From assembly GCA_027422505.1 (NCBI GenBank), contig JAPQWV010000001.1, positions 9,672,001-9,736,000 on the forward strand: a stretch of 64,000 nt of DNA, given 5' to 3'. Every line of letters begins with the position of its first letter. Position 1 is the first letter of the stretch. Positions 1 through 11,523 of the stretch are shown one piece after another. The notes beneath the pieces were generated by a model that saw only the letters and a list, made by a program, of their open reading frames with translations, made no database searches and was not told the DNA's origin. This stretch comes from Craterostigma plantagineum (Eukaryota > Streptophyta > Magnoliopsida > Lamiales > Linderniaceae). A program made the position numbers and the translations under genes.

Positions 1-2978
1 GATTGGCCTTGTCATCTAACGCGATCACGTACCGTGCTCGCTGGCGCCTACAACACATAACATAAAAGAATGAGCCACCGAGGCTCAGTAAGCAGAAATC
101 ATGCATGTATGCACGTGTCCATTTCCCCGCAAAGGCAAACCCTGCCGATGCATAAATTTCTATGCAAGGGCAATCCGCGCCGATGCACCTAATACTCGTA
201 CTAGTAAAACTCAGGGCCCTCGGCTAATCTTACTATGCACCACAAGAGCTCACGTCCCTAGGTCGCCATATAAATTCGGTCGTCCCCGACTGTCCGGCGG
301 TCGCTCACGCTGGTAGCCTACGCTGAGGTTGCCTACACCAGGGTTCCACCCGGTGCTGCTTACACCCTCAGGTCGCACCCTCCAGGTCGCACCTTACCGC
401 CACGGGCCATGTCCGAATCCTATCCATAGGATACCAATATATATATTTACAATAATAGTACGACGACGCTAAACGCTGCCCTGGTAGCATAGTAGACAGC
501 CCCTGACTCAACTATGAGTCGACACACTTGCCCACATCGGCAAGTCCTCGTCGCATACAAGCGACATATCACCATGCACACTCTATCCCATGACCCTTCC
601 CCATGAGTTCGTGCGTGCACATGAGCACGCATATGCAAACAATTGCAACTTATGCTTACCACATGAAAGCGTAACGATAAATTCACGTAATCACGAAACC
701 ACATAGGCATATAGTCACATATACATATAGCACACAAGTTATGTGTTGTAGTTGGATTTCTACTTACCTGGCGTCCGTGGATTAGTCGCTACCTGACCCG
801 GGTATTCCCTTAAGTCCAAACCTTAGACATAGAATAGTATCGTTAGGACACTATTTTAATTAATTAATTACGTACATACTTAGGTATTTTCCTTGGTTAT
901 AATACCTTTTAGGAGTCCTAGTTAACTTGGTACATCTCACTTGACTTAGGGAATTTTATGAAGTTCATAAAATTCGTCCATAAGCTATTTGCTAGCCGGT
1001 CTGGTGAATTTCCTAATATTTCATCCTTTAAACTCGAACAGGCTATAAAGTCAGTCTATAAATTATATCAGTTGGCGACGTAAATTTTCGTACCAAAATT
1101 CTATCGAATGCAACGTCTACCTATACCGAAAATTGGCCCTGAGGACACCGATAGGCAGATTATGATCGAGCGTTGAAAGAGCCTATGCTCATCGGAATCG
1201 GAATATTTTTCTGATTAAAGGGTGCGGAAATATTTTTCCTCAAAAGGCGATAGTTTTTTTATCTTATAGTTTCGCAAAGTCATCAGAATCTTATATATGT
1301 TTTGCGAACTCTATTATTCGAAACTTCTTAAGTTCGCAAAATGCACCATGCTCCCAATTCGTAAACCAGTACATTCGCGAATTGTCTACCCCGTGAGATC
1401 CCTAGTTCGCGAAACATCACTTCGCAAAAATGATCTCTCACCGTGAACTACTTCTAATTCGCGAACTAATGCTCTTCGCACTCAATTCGCGAAACGTCCC
1501 AATTCGCGAAATTTTCTCTCCCTCTTGCTAGGTTCGCGAAATATTACTCAGCTCTAATTCGTGAAACGCCATGCATGGTTCGCAAAACGTTCCTCCATCG
1601 ATTCGCCAAGTGGATCGCATGAATTCGCCAACTCCTTGCAGTTCGCAGAATGCCCCGACCCTGAGTTCGCAAACCTGGTTCAATTCGTGGAATGGTGATC
1701 CGCCAAATGGATTCGCAAGGTGCATGAGGATTCGCAAAAACGACGAGCTCGCGGATTAGGGTTCGCAAACTGCCCAGTTCGCCAAATGAATTTACGGAAC
1801 TGATACGGGTTCGCCAAATGGGGCTCGTGATTCTGCATTGGACTCGCAAAACCCCTAAGCTAGTCATCCATAATTAGCCAATTAGGTCGAGTTCGCCAAA
1901 TTTGTTGGGGCCCGTAAATCAATATCGCGAACTTTCCCCTTGTTAATTTGCGAATTAAACACCCGCCAATTCAACCTAGTTCGCGGAACGAGTTCGCGAA
2001 TCTTCCGTGTCTAATACCTAAACAAGTTTAACACTTGAAATCCTAGGGGCTTCGATCAAAAGCTACCTTTTCAAGATCATGCTCAAGGCCGATAGAACTT
2101 GCTAAATCCCTAAAACTTCGAGCTAAATAAGGATGTCAATCTTAAAGTCATTCGTCGTGTCTAATACCCCCTAAGAAGTGTTAATAAAATCGTTAAAACC
2201 TCTGAGCTAAGGTTCGACATACCTCCAGGCCCTAAAATCGCATAACCAAGTGTGTAATACTTATTTTCGTGTTTAAACCCCTAACGTACCGAAATACTTA
2301 AACGAGGATACGAAAATTAGAGTAAAGGCTTGTACCTAGTTGAATGCTTGGGTGATTTTCTATTCGGCTTCTTCTCCCTCGTTGCTTAGGCTTCCGTGAG
2401 TTCCTTGCTAATGGAGTTCGTGGACTTCAAATGGGTTTTAGGTGATGGTTTATTTATTATTATTTTTATTTTTATAATTATTTTTTTTATATGGTGGTGA
2501 TGGAACTCAAGGGACGAAATATCCCTTAATTTAAGGAAGGTTTGTCTCAATTTTGTTTCTAATGATTTGGGCCTTCTATTTCCATAGCTAGCCCAATTAA
2601 TCCCTTTTAATTATTTTTGAGATTCGACCTCTAAGCTTAGTCCATTAAGATTTATGCCTATGACTCACGCCTTAGCTTTGGCCTAATATTAGACTTTCGG
2701 CCCATTAGTGTTCCTAGCCCACTTCCAGACTTAATTCTAGCTTTAGTTTATGGCCCGTATTTTCCTTTGTCTAGTTTTCGAAAATCCGTAATTAAATGGA
2801 AAGTCTAACAGTACCAATTAAATGCACCGAATTTACCAAATAATCAAGCGCACATTTTAACATGCAGGTTTCACATAATTCACACGAGCACGGAATAATT
2901 TCACGAAATGCACATAATCACAATCATCATTTACGCAAATTTATTGGCCTTACTATTCACGAGGACCCGGGTGCTACA
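1..2978 (-). repeat. 3' LTR of gypsy A (left part outside window)
   Basis: It is nearly identical to 22625-25673 and ends on the plus strand in GGGTGCTACA, so the LTR begins TGTAGCACCC on its own strand. About 291 bp of the LTR lie left of the window. Compared with the 5' LTR it lacks about 62 bp near 260 and one copy of a 9-bp tandem unit (near 960). From about 1260 to 2010 it carries a swarm of TTCGCGAA, TTCGCAAA and TTCGCCAA motifs. Short ORFs in it are chance readings. Confidence 0.95.
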
Positions 2979-2992
2979 TCCTCCTCCCCTTA
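2979..2992 (-). other. Polypurine tract of gypsy A
   Basis: Read on the minus strand this is AAGGGGAGGAGGA directly before the 3' LTR start TGTAGC. This is the position and composition expected of the plus-strand primer. Confidence 0.9.
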
Positions 2993-4075
2993 AAGAGGAT
3001 TTCGCCCCCGAAATCAGCCCGTTCGGAACAATTCAGGATAGCGGACCTCATCTCATCCTCGCGTTCCCAAGTCGCTTCTTCTATCGACTGGTTTCGCCAC
3101 AGAACTTTCACGAGAGGAATTTCTTTATTCCTGAGCCTTTTCGTTTCATTCATCAATATTTCCACAGGTACTTCCTCGTAACTCAAATCCGGCTTCAACT
3201 GTTGATGTAGAGTTTCGTTCACCAGCACGTGGCTTGGGTCAGCGATATACTTTCGCAAAGTTGAAACGTGGAATACATTATGTACTTGCGACAACGATGT
3301 TGGTAGTTCCAATTGGTATGCTACTTCGCCCACTCTTTTCACTATCTTGAACGGACCAATGTACCTTGGGCTTAGTTTTCCCTTCTTGCCGAATCTCTTA
3401 ACGCCCTTCATTGGCGATACTTACACGAAAACCCAATCATCAATCTCGAATTCTAGCGGTCTGCATCTTTGATCCGCATAACTCTTTTGTCTGCTTTGCG
3501 CCGTGCGCATTCTCTCTCGAATCGTCGCGATAATTTCCGTCATTTCTCGGATCATATCTGGGCCTAACATCGCCCGCTCGGATTGGCCGTCCGTTTGCGG
3601 ATGATAAGCTGTGCTGAATGACAATTTTGTCCCCATCGCCTTTTGCAAACTCGTCCAGAACTTAGATAAAAATCTGGAATCACGATCTGATACTATCGAC
3701 AGTGGTACTCCATGGAGTCGTACTATCTCCTGGATATACAGTTCCGCGTATCGCTCCATGGTGAATGTCGTACTTACTGGCAGAAAATGAGCAGATTTCG
3801 TAAGTCGGTCTACAATCACCCATATCGCATCATGCCCTTTCACATTTTTCGGCAATCCGCTCACGAAATCCATCGTTATATTGTCCCATTTCCACTCCGG
3901 AATCGGTAAGGGCTGCAGCGTTCCTGCTGGCCGTTGGTGTTCTGCCTTAATTTGTTGACAAGTGAGGCATTGACTGACGAATTCTGCTACGTCTTTCTTC
4001 ATTCCTGGCCACCAGTAGTGCGCCTGTAAGTCTCTATATAGCTTCGTGGCTCCAGGATGTACTGAGTACGGTGTA

Positions 4076-4080
4076 GTATG
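4076..4080. other. Target-site duplication of copia 1, left
   Basis: GTATG lies directly before the 5' LTR and is repeated at 19028-19032 directly after the 3' LTR. It falls in the integrase of gypsy A and proves insertion by integrase. Confidence 0.97.
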
Positions 4081-4375
4081 TGTTAGGATATTTAATTAAT
4101 TGTGTCAATAGTTTAAGTCTTCGGATTAATTTTGTAATTATCTTTAGCTTGGGCTTTAGACTAGATTGTAATTAATTTATATTTAGTGATTGGGCCTTAA
4201 TATACCTAGGGTTAATGTGGTATATAAGGTATTACCAACTCACTTTTGAAAGTAATCAAAGATCAAAGGCTTATCAAAATTTTTCACATACTACACACAC
4301 TCAAAGGTGAGAATACTCCCTTTTCATTCCATCAAAGCCTCTTTGATTCCTTGTTTGGTGCATTCGGGACCAACA
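4081..4375 (+). repeat. 5' LTR of copia 1
   Basis: It starts TGTTAGGATA, ends GGACCAACA, and matches 18732-19027 with six substitutions and one T indel. It contains a TATA-type promoter and is followed by the primer binding site. Confidence 0.97.
4221..4228 (+). promoter_or_regulatory. TATA box in copia 1 LTR
   Basis: TATATAAG lies in the middle of the LTR and is conserved at 18872-18879 in the 3' LTR. It is the probable Pol II core promoter of the element; the start site would lie about 30 bp downstream (inference). Confidence 0.55.
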
Positions 4376-4377
4376 AG

Positions 4378-4389
4378 TGGTATCAGAGC
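4378..4389 (+). other. Primer binding site of copia 1 (tRNA-iMet)
   Basis: TGGTATCAGAGC begins two bases after the LTR and is the standard plant complement to the initiator tRNA-Met 3' end. Confidence 0.95.
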
Positions 4390-4892
4390 AAACGTGGATC
4401 GATCTGCACTGATTTGAATCCAGTTTCGTTCGATTCCAAGAAAGATCAAAGGTGTTTTGAGCAAAATTTTACTTTCGGGCATTTTGAGCTTGGTTTGGGG
4501 TTTTGATGCTCCGTTTTTGTGTTTAAAACCTTCCCCAGATCGAGTATATGCCTAAAATGTTTTTAGAACACTTTTGGATCAGTTTTAACGAGTTCTGAGC
4601 AAGATTTAAGCAAAAGTTCTTCAGAAAAAGTCATTTCGGTCATTCTCTGTTTTTGGTCGATTTGATCCATTTTTGTTGTTTTTAGCTCACAAATCGGTCG
4701 ATCATGTGTTTAGGGAAGAATTTCTGATACTTAGGATCAAGTTTGAGCGATTTTGGTTGAGATCTGAGTGAAAACGGACGATTTTCTGGCAAGAAACCGC
4801 GTGAAAGCAATGGAACAGTACTAACGTGTTCTTGACCGCGAAATTTTGTGTTGATCGTTCAAGTCCGCGAAATTTCCATGACCGCGAAAATT

Positions 4893-5240
4893 GATCCCGA
4901 GAATTTTTAAAACCGCGAAACTTTCTCTTATACTGCATTTTTTCGCAACTGCCTACTTTAAGAATCCGAGAAATTTTAAACCGCGAAACTTTTATTTTAC
5001 ATTTTTCGCAACTGCCTATTTTCAAGATCCGAGAATTTTAAAACCGCGAAACTTTCCCTTATACTGCATTTTTTTCGCAACTGCCTACTTTAAGAATCCG
5101 AGAAATTCTAAAACGCGAAACTTTTATTTATACTACATTTTTCGCAACTGCCTAGTTTCAAGATCCGAGAATTTTAAGCCGCGAAACTTTCACTTATACA
5201 ACATTTTTTTTTCGCAACTGTTTACTTTCATAATCCGAGA
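4893..5240 (+). repeat. Alternating 65-70 bp tandem repeats in copia 1 leader
   Basis: Five units each read: CCGAGAA, A-rich stretch, CGCGAAACTTT, T-run, TTCGCAACTG. Odd and even units differ consistently (ATACTGCA and ACTTTAAG endings against TTTATTT and TTTCAAG), so the array has an A-B-A-B order with a period of about 132 bp. Confidence 0.85.
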
Positions 5241-5294
5241 AATTCCTTATCCAAGAAAGCTTATTCCAAAAATTTCTTTTGGCCGCGAAAATTT

Positions 5295-5460
5295 TCTCAA
5301 CGTGCGAAAGTTTTATAACTTGCTAAAATTCTCTTGCGAAGCTTTAAAATTCTCAACGTGCGAAGGTTTTATAACTTGCGAAAATTCTCTTGCGAAGCCT
5401 TAAAATTCTCAACGTGCGAAAGTTTTATAACTTGCAAAAATTCTCTTGCGAAGCTTAAAA
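5295..5460 (+). repeat. Three 56-bp tandem repeats in copia 1 leader
   Basis: Units start at 5295, 5351 and 5407 with TCTCAACGTGCGAA and continue with a TTTATAACTTGC core and TTGCGAAGC. They differ at only a few positions. Confidence 0.9.
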
Positions 5461-5849
5461 AGTCGTAGCTTGCGAAATTCTTCAACTTGCGAATTTTTTT
5501 TCTCTAACGTGTTAATTCTTCCAGGGTTAAAATTTTCTCGGGTTGAATCTTTCTCAAACCTATTCAAGATTTGATCCCTACACTTTAGTACTATCACCCT
5601 AGACCACTTTTGACATAAATTATTTTTCTCGCCTCAAATCTCGCTCTTAAATTTCTAGAACTTCTCCTAGTTTCAAGATATATTTTCCTTCATACATTAT
5701 CGACCATCACACACGCTCACTTAGTTCAAAGAAATTCTTTAAAGAATTTTTCACAAACTCTACTCGTTAAACTCATCTTTCTTATCGTTCGTTACTAACT
5801 CTTTCATCTATACAAGATCAAAACCACGGACGATTCGACTGCACCGACC

Positions 5850-8015
5850 ATGTCTACCACGAATGACATCTCCACAGTGGGCTCCGACACCAGGCCTCCG
5901 ATGCTGCGACAAGGCGACTACAGCATATGGACAAACCGGTTCCTCACGTTCATCAGGAACAAAGGCGCACCACTCTCTCAATATCTTCTGGACTCCATCT
6001 TCAACGGCCCAGCACAGTTCTGGACAATCATCCCTGCACAGCCAAACGCAAACCCCCCCATGGATGAACGCCGCACTCCAAGAGGTCCCATCAATGAGGA
6101 TGAACTGGCTCGCGAACAGGCCGACGAGACCGCCAAAGGATACCTCTTCCAGGCTATGGTCAACGAAGTCTATGCTCACATCGAGTGCTGCACAACTGCT
6201 AAAGAAATATGGGATGAACTTGTAGAAATCATGGCAGGCACAACTGAAAGTGCTCAAGGGAGGAAATCAGCCTGTCTCTCACAGTATGAACACTTCCAAG
6301 CTTACGAAGGAGAGGAGCTGCGTGACACGTACCTCAGATACCTGAAGGTCATCAATGAACTCAAGAAAGCCAGGATCTCGAGGGACAAATTCGATATCAA
6401 CAACCGCTTTCTTGGAAGCCTCAAACCACAATGGGGCAATGAAATCGTGAAGATGATTCAGAGTAAGGACCTCTCCAACACTTCCATCCATGCTCTTTAT
6501 GACAGTCTGTCTGCCTATGCTCCATACGTGCAACCTCAGTCCACCAACACTCGAGTCGACTCACTGGCCCTCCTCTCAAACAAAACCAATGAACGATCTT
6601 CCACCACTAAGACCAAACAGAACAAAGGGAAGCTACCAGCTGTTGTATCTGACACCTCTTCAGGATCCGAAGCTGATACAGAATCAGACGAAGATATTCG
6701 TGATATACGCAAGCAACTGGCAATGCTCACTAAGTTGGTCTCAAAGAAGATCGGAAAAAAATCCTCATCCTCTTCCAATCGCCAAAGAACCTATAGCGGC
6801 ATCAAAAAGACCACTCCCACAGAGGAAGCCAAGCCAACAAAGAAAGAAGAGGACTCCGCACCTCAAAAGTCCATGAAGTGCTTTCGGTGTGGAAAGATGG
6901 GGCACTTTGCCAAAGAATACCACGCCCCACGCGTGAAGGACTCCGGCTACTACGATCGTAAGGCCAGAATGACCCGCAAGGTGGAAAGTGGGAAAGTTCT
7001 ACTCACCGAAGAAGCGGAATGGGTGAATGACACTTCAGAAGACGAGGAGCCTAAGGATGAAGATTGCTGCATGGCAAGGCTGGTCGAACATGACGAGGAC
7101 GAGGAGATGGGTCACTCCGGTGAAAACACAGCTAATACTCCTACCAACGCTGCGTCTGAGGTACGAATCTCACACCTAGATGATGTGTTTACTCACCGAC
7201 ACGCCATTAAGAAACCCACCATAGACGCTAGGGATTATGATGAACTTAAGCTAAAATTTGAAAACAACTATGCCTTACTTAGTCTAAAAGTAGAAGAACT
7301 TGCCTGTGCAAACGAACGTCTAATGGCCTCTGAAGCTTTAGTCAAACGTCTGCAAAGCAAGAACAAACAAAGTGAGACTAAGGTTAAGGAAACTACACTA
7401 GCTATTAGTTCATGTGAAACTTCTCGCCTCCTGACGGCCTCCAAATATGAACTGCTTACGAAGGAAAGAGTTAGGCTATACAGCAAGGTGAAAGAACTTG
7501 AAGAGCAACTTCACCTTAGAAACGAAAACTCACGCATCCTATGCCTATTGAACCAACCAGTGGAAACAGAATTCTACGACGCACGGGGGGGGGGGGGGAT
7601 CGGACTGTCTAGCAATTGCAATCCAACACCGCTAACAGTTAAAAGATATAACATGTGCAACACTGCGTTCTTGCAAACAAGAAATGGTGCTCCCCCGCAG
7701 CTTAAGCCATTTGTGAGATCATCCTCCGCTGCCATCTCTGAAGAAACAAGAGAACAGAACATCCATTGGGCAGAAATCGCGTTTGACTACGCAGAGTTGA
7801 ACAATAGAGATAAGACTGAGGTATCCTCATTCTCGGAGGATGTCGAAACCTTACTCCCAAACAAAGAACAGGAAGATGCTTTTCAAGATGTGCTCTCTCG
7901 CACTTACATCCCAAAGAAACTACTACTCATAGCAGAACTAGAACGACAACTAGAAGTAGAAAGGAAGGCCTTTGCAAAGAGCGAGATGAGCTGCTTAGCA
8001 AAATCTACACACTAG
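5850..8015 (+). CDS. Gag of copia 1 (first copy), broken zinc knuckle
   Basis: A 721-residue ORF starting at ATG 5850. Residues about 85-230 match the copia gag capsid domain (UBN2 type: AKEIWDEL, then LRDTYLRYL and a FLGSLKPQW segment). The nucleocapsid zinc knuckle at 6886-6930 reads CFRCGKMGHFAKEY: the last cysteine of the CCHC set is tyrosine, so RNA and zinc binding are probably lost. An acidic and coiled-coil-prone C-terminal region follows (KVEELACANERL, KVKELEEQL), as in the large Sirevirus gags. A run of 12 G at about 7587 replaces a mixed sequence in the second copy and looks like slippage. From about 6696 on, the ORF belongs to the first unit of the internal duplication. The ORF ends before protease; pol follows in other frames. 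Confidence 0.9.
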   Translation: MSTTNDISTVGSDTRPPMLRQGDYSIWTNRFLTFIRNKGAPLSQYLLDSIFNGPAQFWTIIPAQPNANPPMDERRTPRGPINEDELAREQADETAKGYLFQAMVNEVYAHIECCTTAKEIWDELVEIMAGTTESAQGRKSACLSQYEHFQAYEGEELRDTYLRYLKVINELKKARISRDKFDINNRFLGSLKPQWGNEIVKMIQSKDLSNTSIHALYDSLSAYAPYVQPQSTNTRVDSLALLSNKTNERSSTTKTKQNKGKLPAVVSDTSSGSEADTESDEDIRDIRKQLAMLTKLVSKKIGKKSSSSSNRQRTYSGIKKTTPTEEAKPTKKEEDSAPQKSMKCFRCGKMGHFAKEYHAPRVKDSGYYDRKARMTRKVESGKVLLTEEAEWVNDTSEDEEPKDEDCCMARLVEHDEDEEMGHSGENTANTPTNAASEVRISHLDDVFTHRHAIKKPTIDARDYDELKLKFENNYALLSLKVEELACANERLMASEALVKRLQSKNKQSETKVKETTLAISSCETSRLLTASKYELLTKERVRLYSKVKELEEQLHLRNENSRILCLLNQPVETEFYDARGGGGIGLSSNCNPTPLTVKRYNMCNTAFLQTRNGAPPQLKPFVRSSSAAISEETREQNIHWAEIAFDYAELNNRDKTEVSSFSEDVETLLPNKEQEDAFQDVLSRTYIPKKLLLIAELERQLEVERKAFAKSEMSCLAKSTH

Positions 8016-8795
8016 AAAAATTTCCCAATACGAACTATCCCTCCACATCGAGTCGAGTACCCGATTCTCAAACATGTAAATGTAAGAGGACGGCGAAAAT
8101 GACTCCTGAAGCTGACATATGTTCTAACACTAACTCTAGTATTCTTATGGATACAGGGAATGTGAGTTCGACGTCTCTGGAAGGCAGCTCGTATCAGACA
8201 AAGGCGAATCCACTCTTCGATGACAAGAAGAAAAAACCATCCTATATTCGTCCTTCCTCTCTATGTACTGAATCCCAATATCCTAAGGTTGTAGACAATT
8301 ATGTTGCCAAAACTTATCTTTCTTTTACCAAACTTATGTCTATGTGCTGCTGCAATGATTTTGTTCTCCCACGTTTTCATGAATATGAAACACATGAACA
8401 CGCAACACTCCGACCTCGCAAGCGAACCTTCTCTACGACGTCTTGGAATTCTCCCATCTCGCCAAAACCTAAGGTCAAGCGAAAACGTCTCTCGTCGTCA
8501 AACGCAAAATCACCTACTACTCGCAAGCCAAAGGCGACCAAAATCGAAGCACGAAAACAACAACCACGTTACCCACGTCAATTCATGTATAAGGCACCAT
8601 ACATGCAAGCACAAATTAGGAAAATATGGGTTAGAAAAACCATAATCTCGCCTAATCAAACAAACGACAAAGGGAAAGCTAAATTAGAATCAACACAATC
8701 TGATTTAGAATCCACATTTCCCATTAAGCATATGAAAATTTTACTTGTATCACAAGAATGCCCCGTCAGTATACGGGGACCCAACATTTGCTAAT
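8016..8795 (+). pseudogene. Gag-to-protease linker of copia 1, first copy
   Basis: An open stretch at 8099-8794 (231 residues) shares sequence with 10817-11470 in the second unit. It is rich in Lys, Arg, Thr and Ser and contains the conserved stretch MSMCCCNDF near 8338. No catalytic domain is visible. It is probably the linker between gag and protease, now out of frame with both. Function unknown. Confidence 0.6.
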
Positions 8796-8797
8796 GA

Positions 8798-9849
8798 TTG
8801 CAGGTCTGTCATGTGTGGTATCTAGACTCAGGTTGCTCCACACACATGACGGGGAACAAGGAGCTGCTGAGCAACTTCTTCGAGCGCTATCTCGGAAGGG
8901 TCTCCTTCGGAAACAGTCAAATGGCGCCAATTCTCGGAACTGGTGATCTCGTCCATGACAAACTGACGATCAAGGGCATCTCTTACGTTGAGGGTTGAGC
9001 TACAATCTCTTCAGCATTGGTCGTTTCTGCGACAAAGGATACAAGGTTCTCTTCGAATCTGATATCTGCAGCATTATAGATGCCTCGGGACTGCCACTTC
9101 TTTCTGGAACGCGCACGTCTCACCTCTACGTACTCAATCTCACGACCTCTCGACCAGTATGCCTTCTTTCTCGGGCTGCACCCAAGTTGAATGATCTATG
9201 GCACCGACGTCTTTCACATCTCAACTTCAAGACTATCAACAAACTGCGTCAAGATAAACTCGTCAACGGTCTACCCCAACTAACATATCATAAGGAACAC
9301 CTCTGCTCTGCCTGTGAATTGGGGAAGATGAAGCGATCGTCTCACATATCCAAGGAAACACCGTCCTCTAAGCTAATCCTCGAGCTCTTACATATGGATC
9401 TATGTAGCCCAATGCCTACGGCCACACTCGGAGGAAGACGGTATATTCTTGTGATTGTCGACGATTTTTCACGCTACACATGGACGAAACTCTTTCGTAC
9501 AAAGGATGAAGTTCCTGATATAATCATCGAGTTTGTTGTTACGTCCCAAACTCTTCATCAACAGAAGGTTCGGATTATCAGAACTGACAACGGAACTGAG
9601 TTTAAGAACAAGAAGCTCAGTGATTTCTATGCCACTCAGGGCATCACTCAGCAGTTCTCAGCTGTGAAGACACCGGAACAGAATGGTGTCGTTGAGCGTA
9701 AGAACATGACACTTGTTGAAGCAGCCAGGACTCTTCTCATCCAATCCGGCCTTCCTCACTCTCTTTGGGGCGAAGCCATTCAAACGGTCTGTTACACGCA
9801 AAACCGGGCTTCCATCCACAAGAGATTCGTGATCTACGCAAGCAACTAG
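8798..9849 (+). pseudogene. Protease and integrase of copia 1, first (truncated) copy
   Basis: The reading begins with a Ty1/copia protease whose active site is DSGCSTHMTG (8828-8857). A GAG-pre-integrase segment follows (LWHRRLSHLN, then CSACELGKMK, the H and C zinc ligands), then the integrase core with LLHMDLC, VDDFSRYTW, RTDNGTEF and QNGVVERKN carrying D, D and E. A one-base deletion near 8995 (GAGGGTTGAG against GAGGGTTTGAG in the second copy) shifts the frame between protease and integrase. The copy stops short at about 9829, where integrase sequence joins gag sequence of the second unit, so the integrase C-terminus is missing. Confidence 0.9.
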
Positions 9850-11209
9850 CAATGCTCACAAAGATGGTCACAAAGAAGATCGAGAAAAAATCCTCATCCT
9901 CCTCCAATCGCCAAAAAACCTTTAGCGGCACCAAAAAGACCACTCCCATGGAAGAATCTAAGCCAATAAAGAAAGAGGAGGACTCAGCACCGCAAAAGTC
10001 TGTGAAGTGCTTTCGGTGTGGAAAGACAGGTCACTTTGCCAAGGAATGCCACGCCCCACACATGAAGGACTCTGGCTACTACGATCGTAAAGCCAGAATG
10101 ACCCGCAAAATGGAAAGTGGGAAAGTTCTACTTACCGAAGAAGCTGAATGGGTGAACGACACTTCAGAAGACGTGGAGCCTCAGGATGAAGATTGCTGCA
10201 TGGCAAGGCTGGTCGAACATTACGAGGACGAGGAGATGGCCAATACCGATGAGAACACAGCTAAGACTCCTACCAACGCCGAGTCTGAGGTACGAATTTC
10301 ACAACTCGATGATGTGTTCAATCACCGTCACACCATTAAGAAACCCACCGTAGACGCTAGGGAGTATGAAGAACTTAAGCTAAAATTTGAAAACAACTAT
10401 ACATTACTTAGTTTAAAAGTAGAAGAGCTCGCTTGTGCAAACGAACGTCTAATGGCCTCTGAAGCGTTAGTCAAACGTCTGCAAAGCAAGAATAAGTAAA
10501 GTGAGAATAAGGTGAAGGAAACCACACTGGCCATCAGTTCATGCGAAACATCTCGTCTTCTGACGGTATCCCAATACGAACTGCTTACAAAGGAAAGGGT
10601 TAGGCTGTATCGAAATGTGAAAGAACTTGACGAGCAACTTCACCTTAGAAACGAAAACACACGCATCTTATGCCTATTGAACCAACCAGTTGAAACAGAA
10701 TTCTACAACGCCCGGGAGGGAATTGGCCTGGCCAGTAATTGCAATCCAACACCGCTAACAGTTAAAATGTATAACATGTGTAACACTACGTTCCTGCAAA
10801 CAAGAAATGTAAGAGGATGGCGGAGATGACTCCTGAAGCTGAAACTTGTTCAAACACTAACTCTCGTATTCCTATGGATACAGGGAATGTGCGTTCGACG
10901 TCTTTGGAAGGAAGTTCATTTGGAATAAAGGAGGACCCGCTCTTCGATGACAAGAAGAAAAGACCATCATATATTCGTCTTTCCAACCCATGTACTGAAT
11001 CCCAACATCTTAAGGACTTAGATAATTATCTTACCAGAACGAATCTTTCCATTGACAAACTAATGTCTATGTGTTGCTGCAATGACTTTATTCTTCCACG
11101 CTTTCATGAATATGAGGCACACGAACACGCAACACTCCGACAAAAAAGGCAAACCTCCTCTACAACGCCCCTGCATTCTCCCAGTTCATCTACGCCCACG
11201 GTTAAGTGA
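9830..11209 (+). pseudogene. Gag C-terminal half and linker of copia 1, second copy
   Basis: From 9830 the sequence repeats 6696 onward at about 90% identity in the knuckle region. The zinc knuckle here is intact CCHC: CFRCGKTGHFAKEC (10012-10053). TAA at 10497 ends the first open stretch, then 10512-10829 and 10817-11209 continue in other frames. About 395 bp present in the first unit (7686-8080) are missing; the deletion lies between two AAATG repeats. It lacks the capsid domain, so it is a fragment created by the duplication rather than a second gene. Confidence 0.88.
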
Positions 11210-11523
11210 AAACGCCATCCAACGCTGAATACAAAGTCACCTACTGCTCGCAAGCAAAAGACGACTAAAACCAAAAGGCGACAACAACAACCAAAACCTT
11301 CACGTCAATTCACGAATAAGACAACGTATATGCAAGCGCAAGTTAGGCAAATATGGGTTAGAAAAACCATAATCCCACCTCCTCAAACAAATCACAAAGG
11401 GAAAGCTAAATTAGATCCAACACAACCTGATTTAGACCCCACATTTCCCGTTAAGCCATGAAAATTTTACTTATATCACAAGAAGGTCCCATCCGTAAAC
11501 GGGGACCCAACATTTGCTGATGA

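Larger units (their letters stand above)
2974..4080 (-). pseudogene. Integrase of gypsy A: zinc finger end, catalytic core, chromodomain-like tail
   Basis: The minus-strand reading starts in the HHCC zinc-binding region (a histidine region near 4060, then CLTC near 3945). It continues through the core with TMDF, SDRD and QTDGQSER, which hold the D, D and E catalytic residues. The C-terminal part contains [14 protein letters not shown] and the tail VKVLWRN...EEATWE, a chromodomain-like module that in chromoviruses directs insertion to heterochromatin. Compared with the D2 copy, about 63 residues are missing in frame just after QSER, so the core is deleted. An in-frame TAA near 3418 separates core and tail. 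The tail reads through the polypurine tract and stops on the TAG formed by the first LTR bases. The N-terminal part continues at 19033 beyond copia 1. Confidence 0.9.
4390..5849 (+). other. Copia 1 untranslated leader with repeat arrays
   Basis: No convincing coding sequence. The leader is rich in CCGCGAAA motifs and holds two tandem arrays, listed separately. Its length (about 1.5 kb) is large for a copia leader but usual in Sireviruses, whose leaders are long. Confidence 0.8.

Noticed and set aside
1528..1867. Overlapping minus and plus ORFs in the gypsy A LTR as small genes
   Set aside because: They arise from the TTCGC-rich repeat, lie within an LTR, and their proteins are only periodic translations of the motif.
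4893..5460. CRISPR-like array from the regular repeats
   Set aside because: The repeats are contiguous without unique spacers, AT-rich, and lie in a plant retrotransposon leader.
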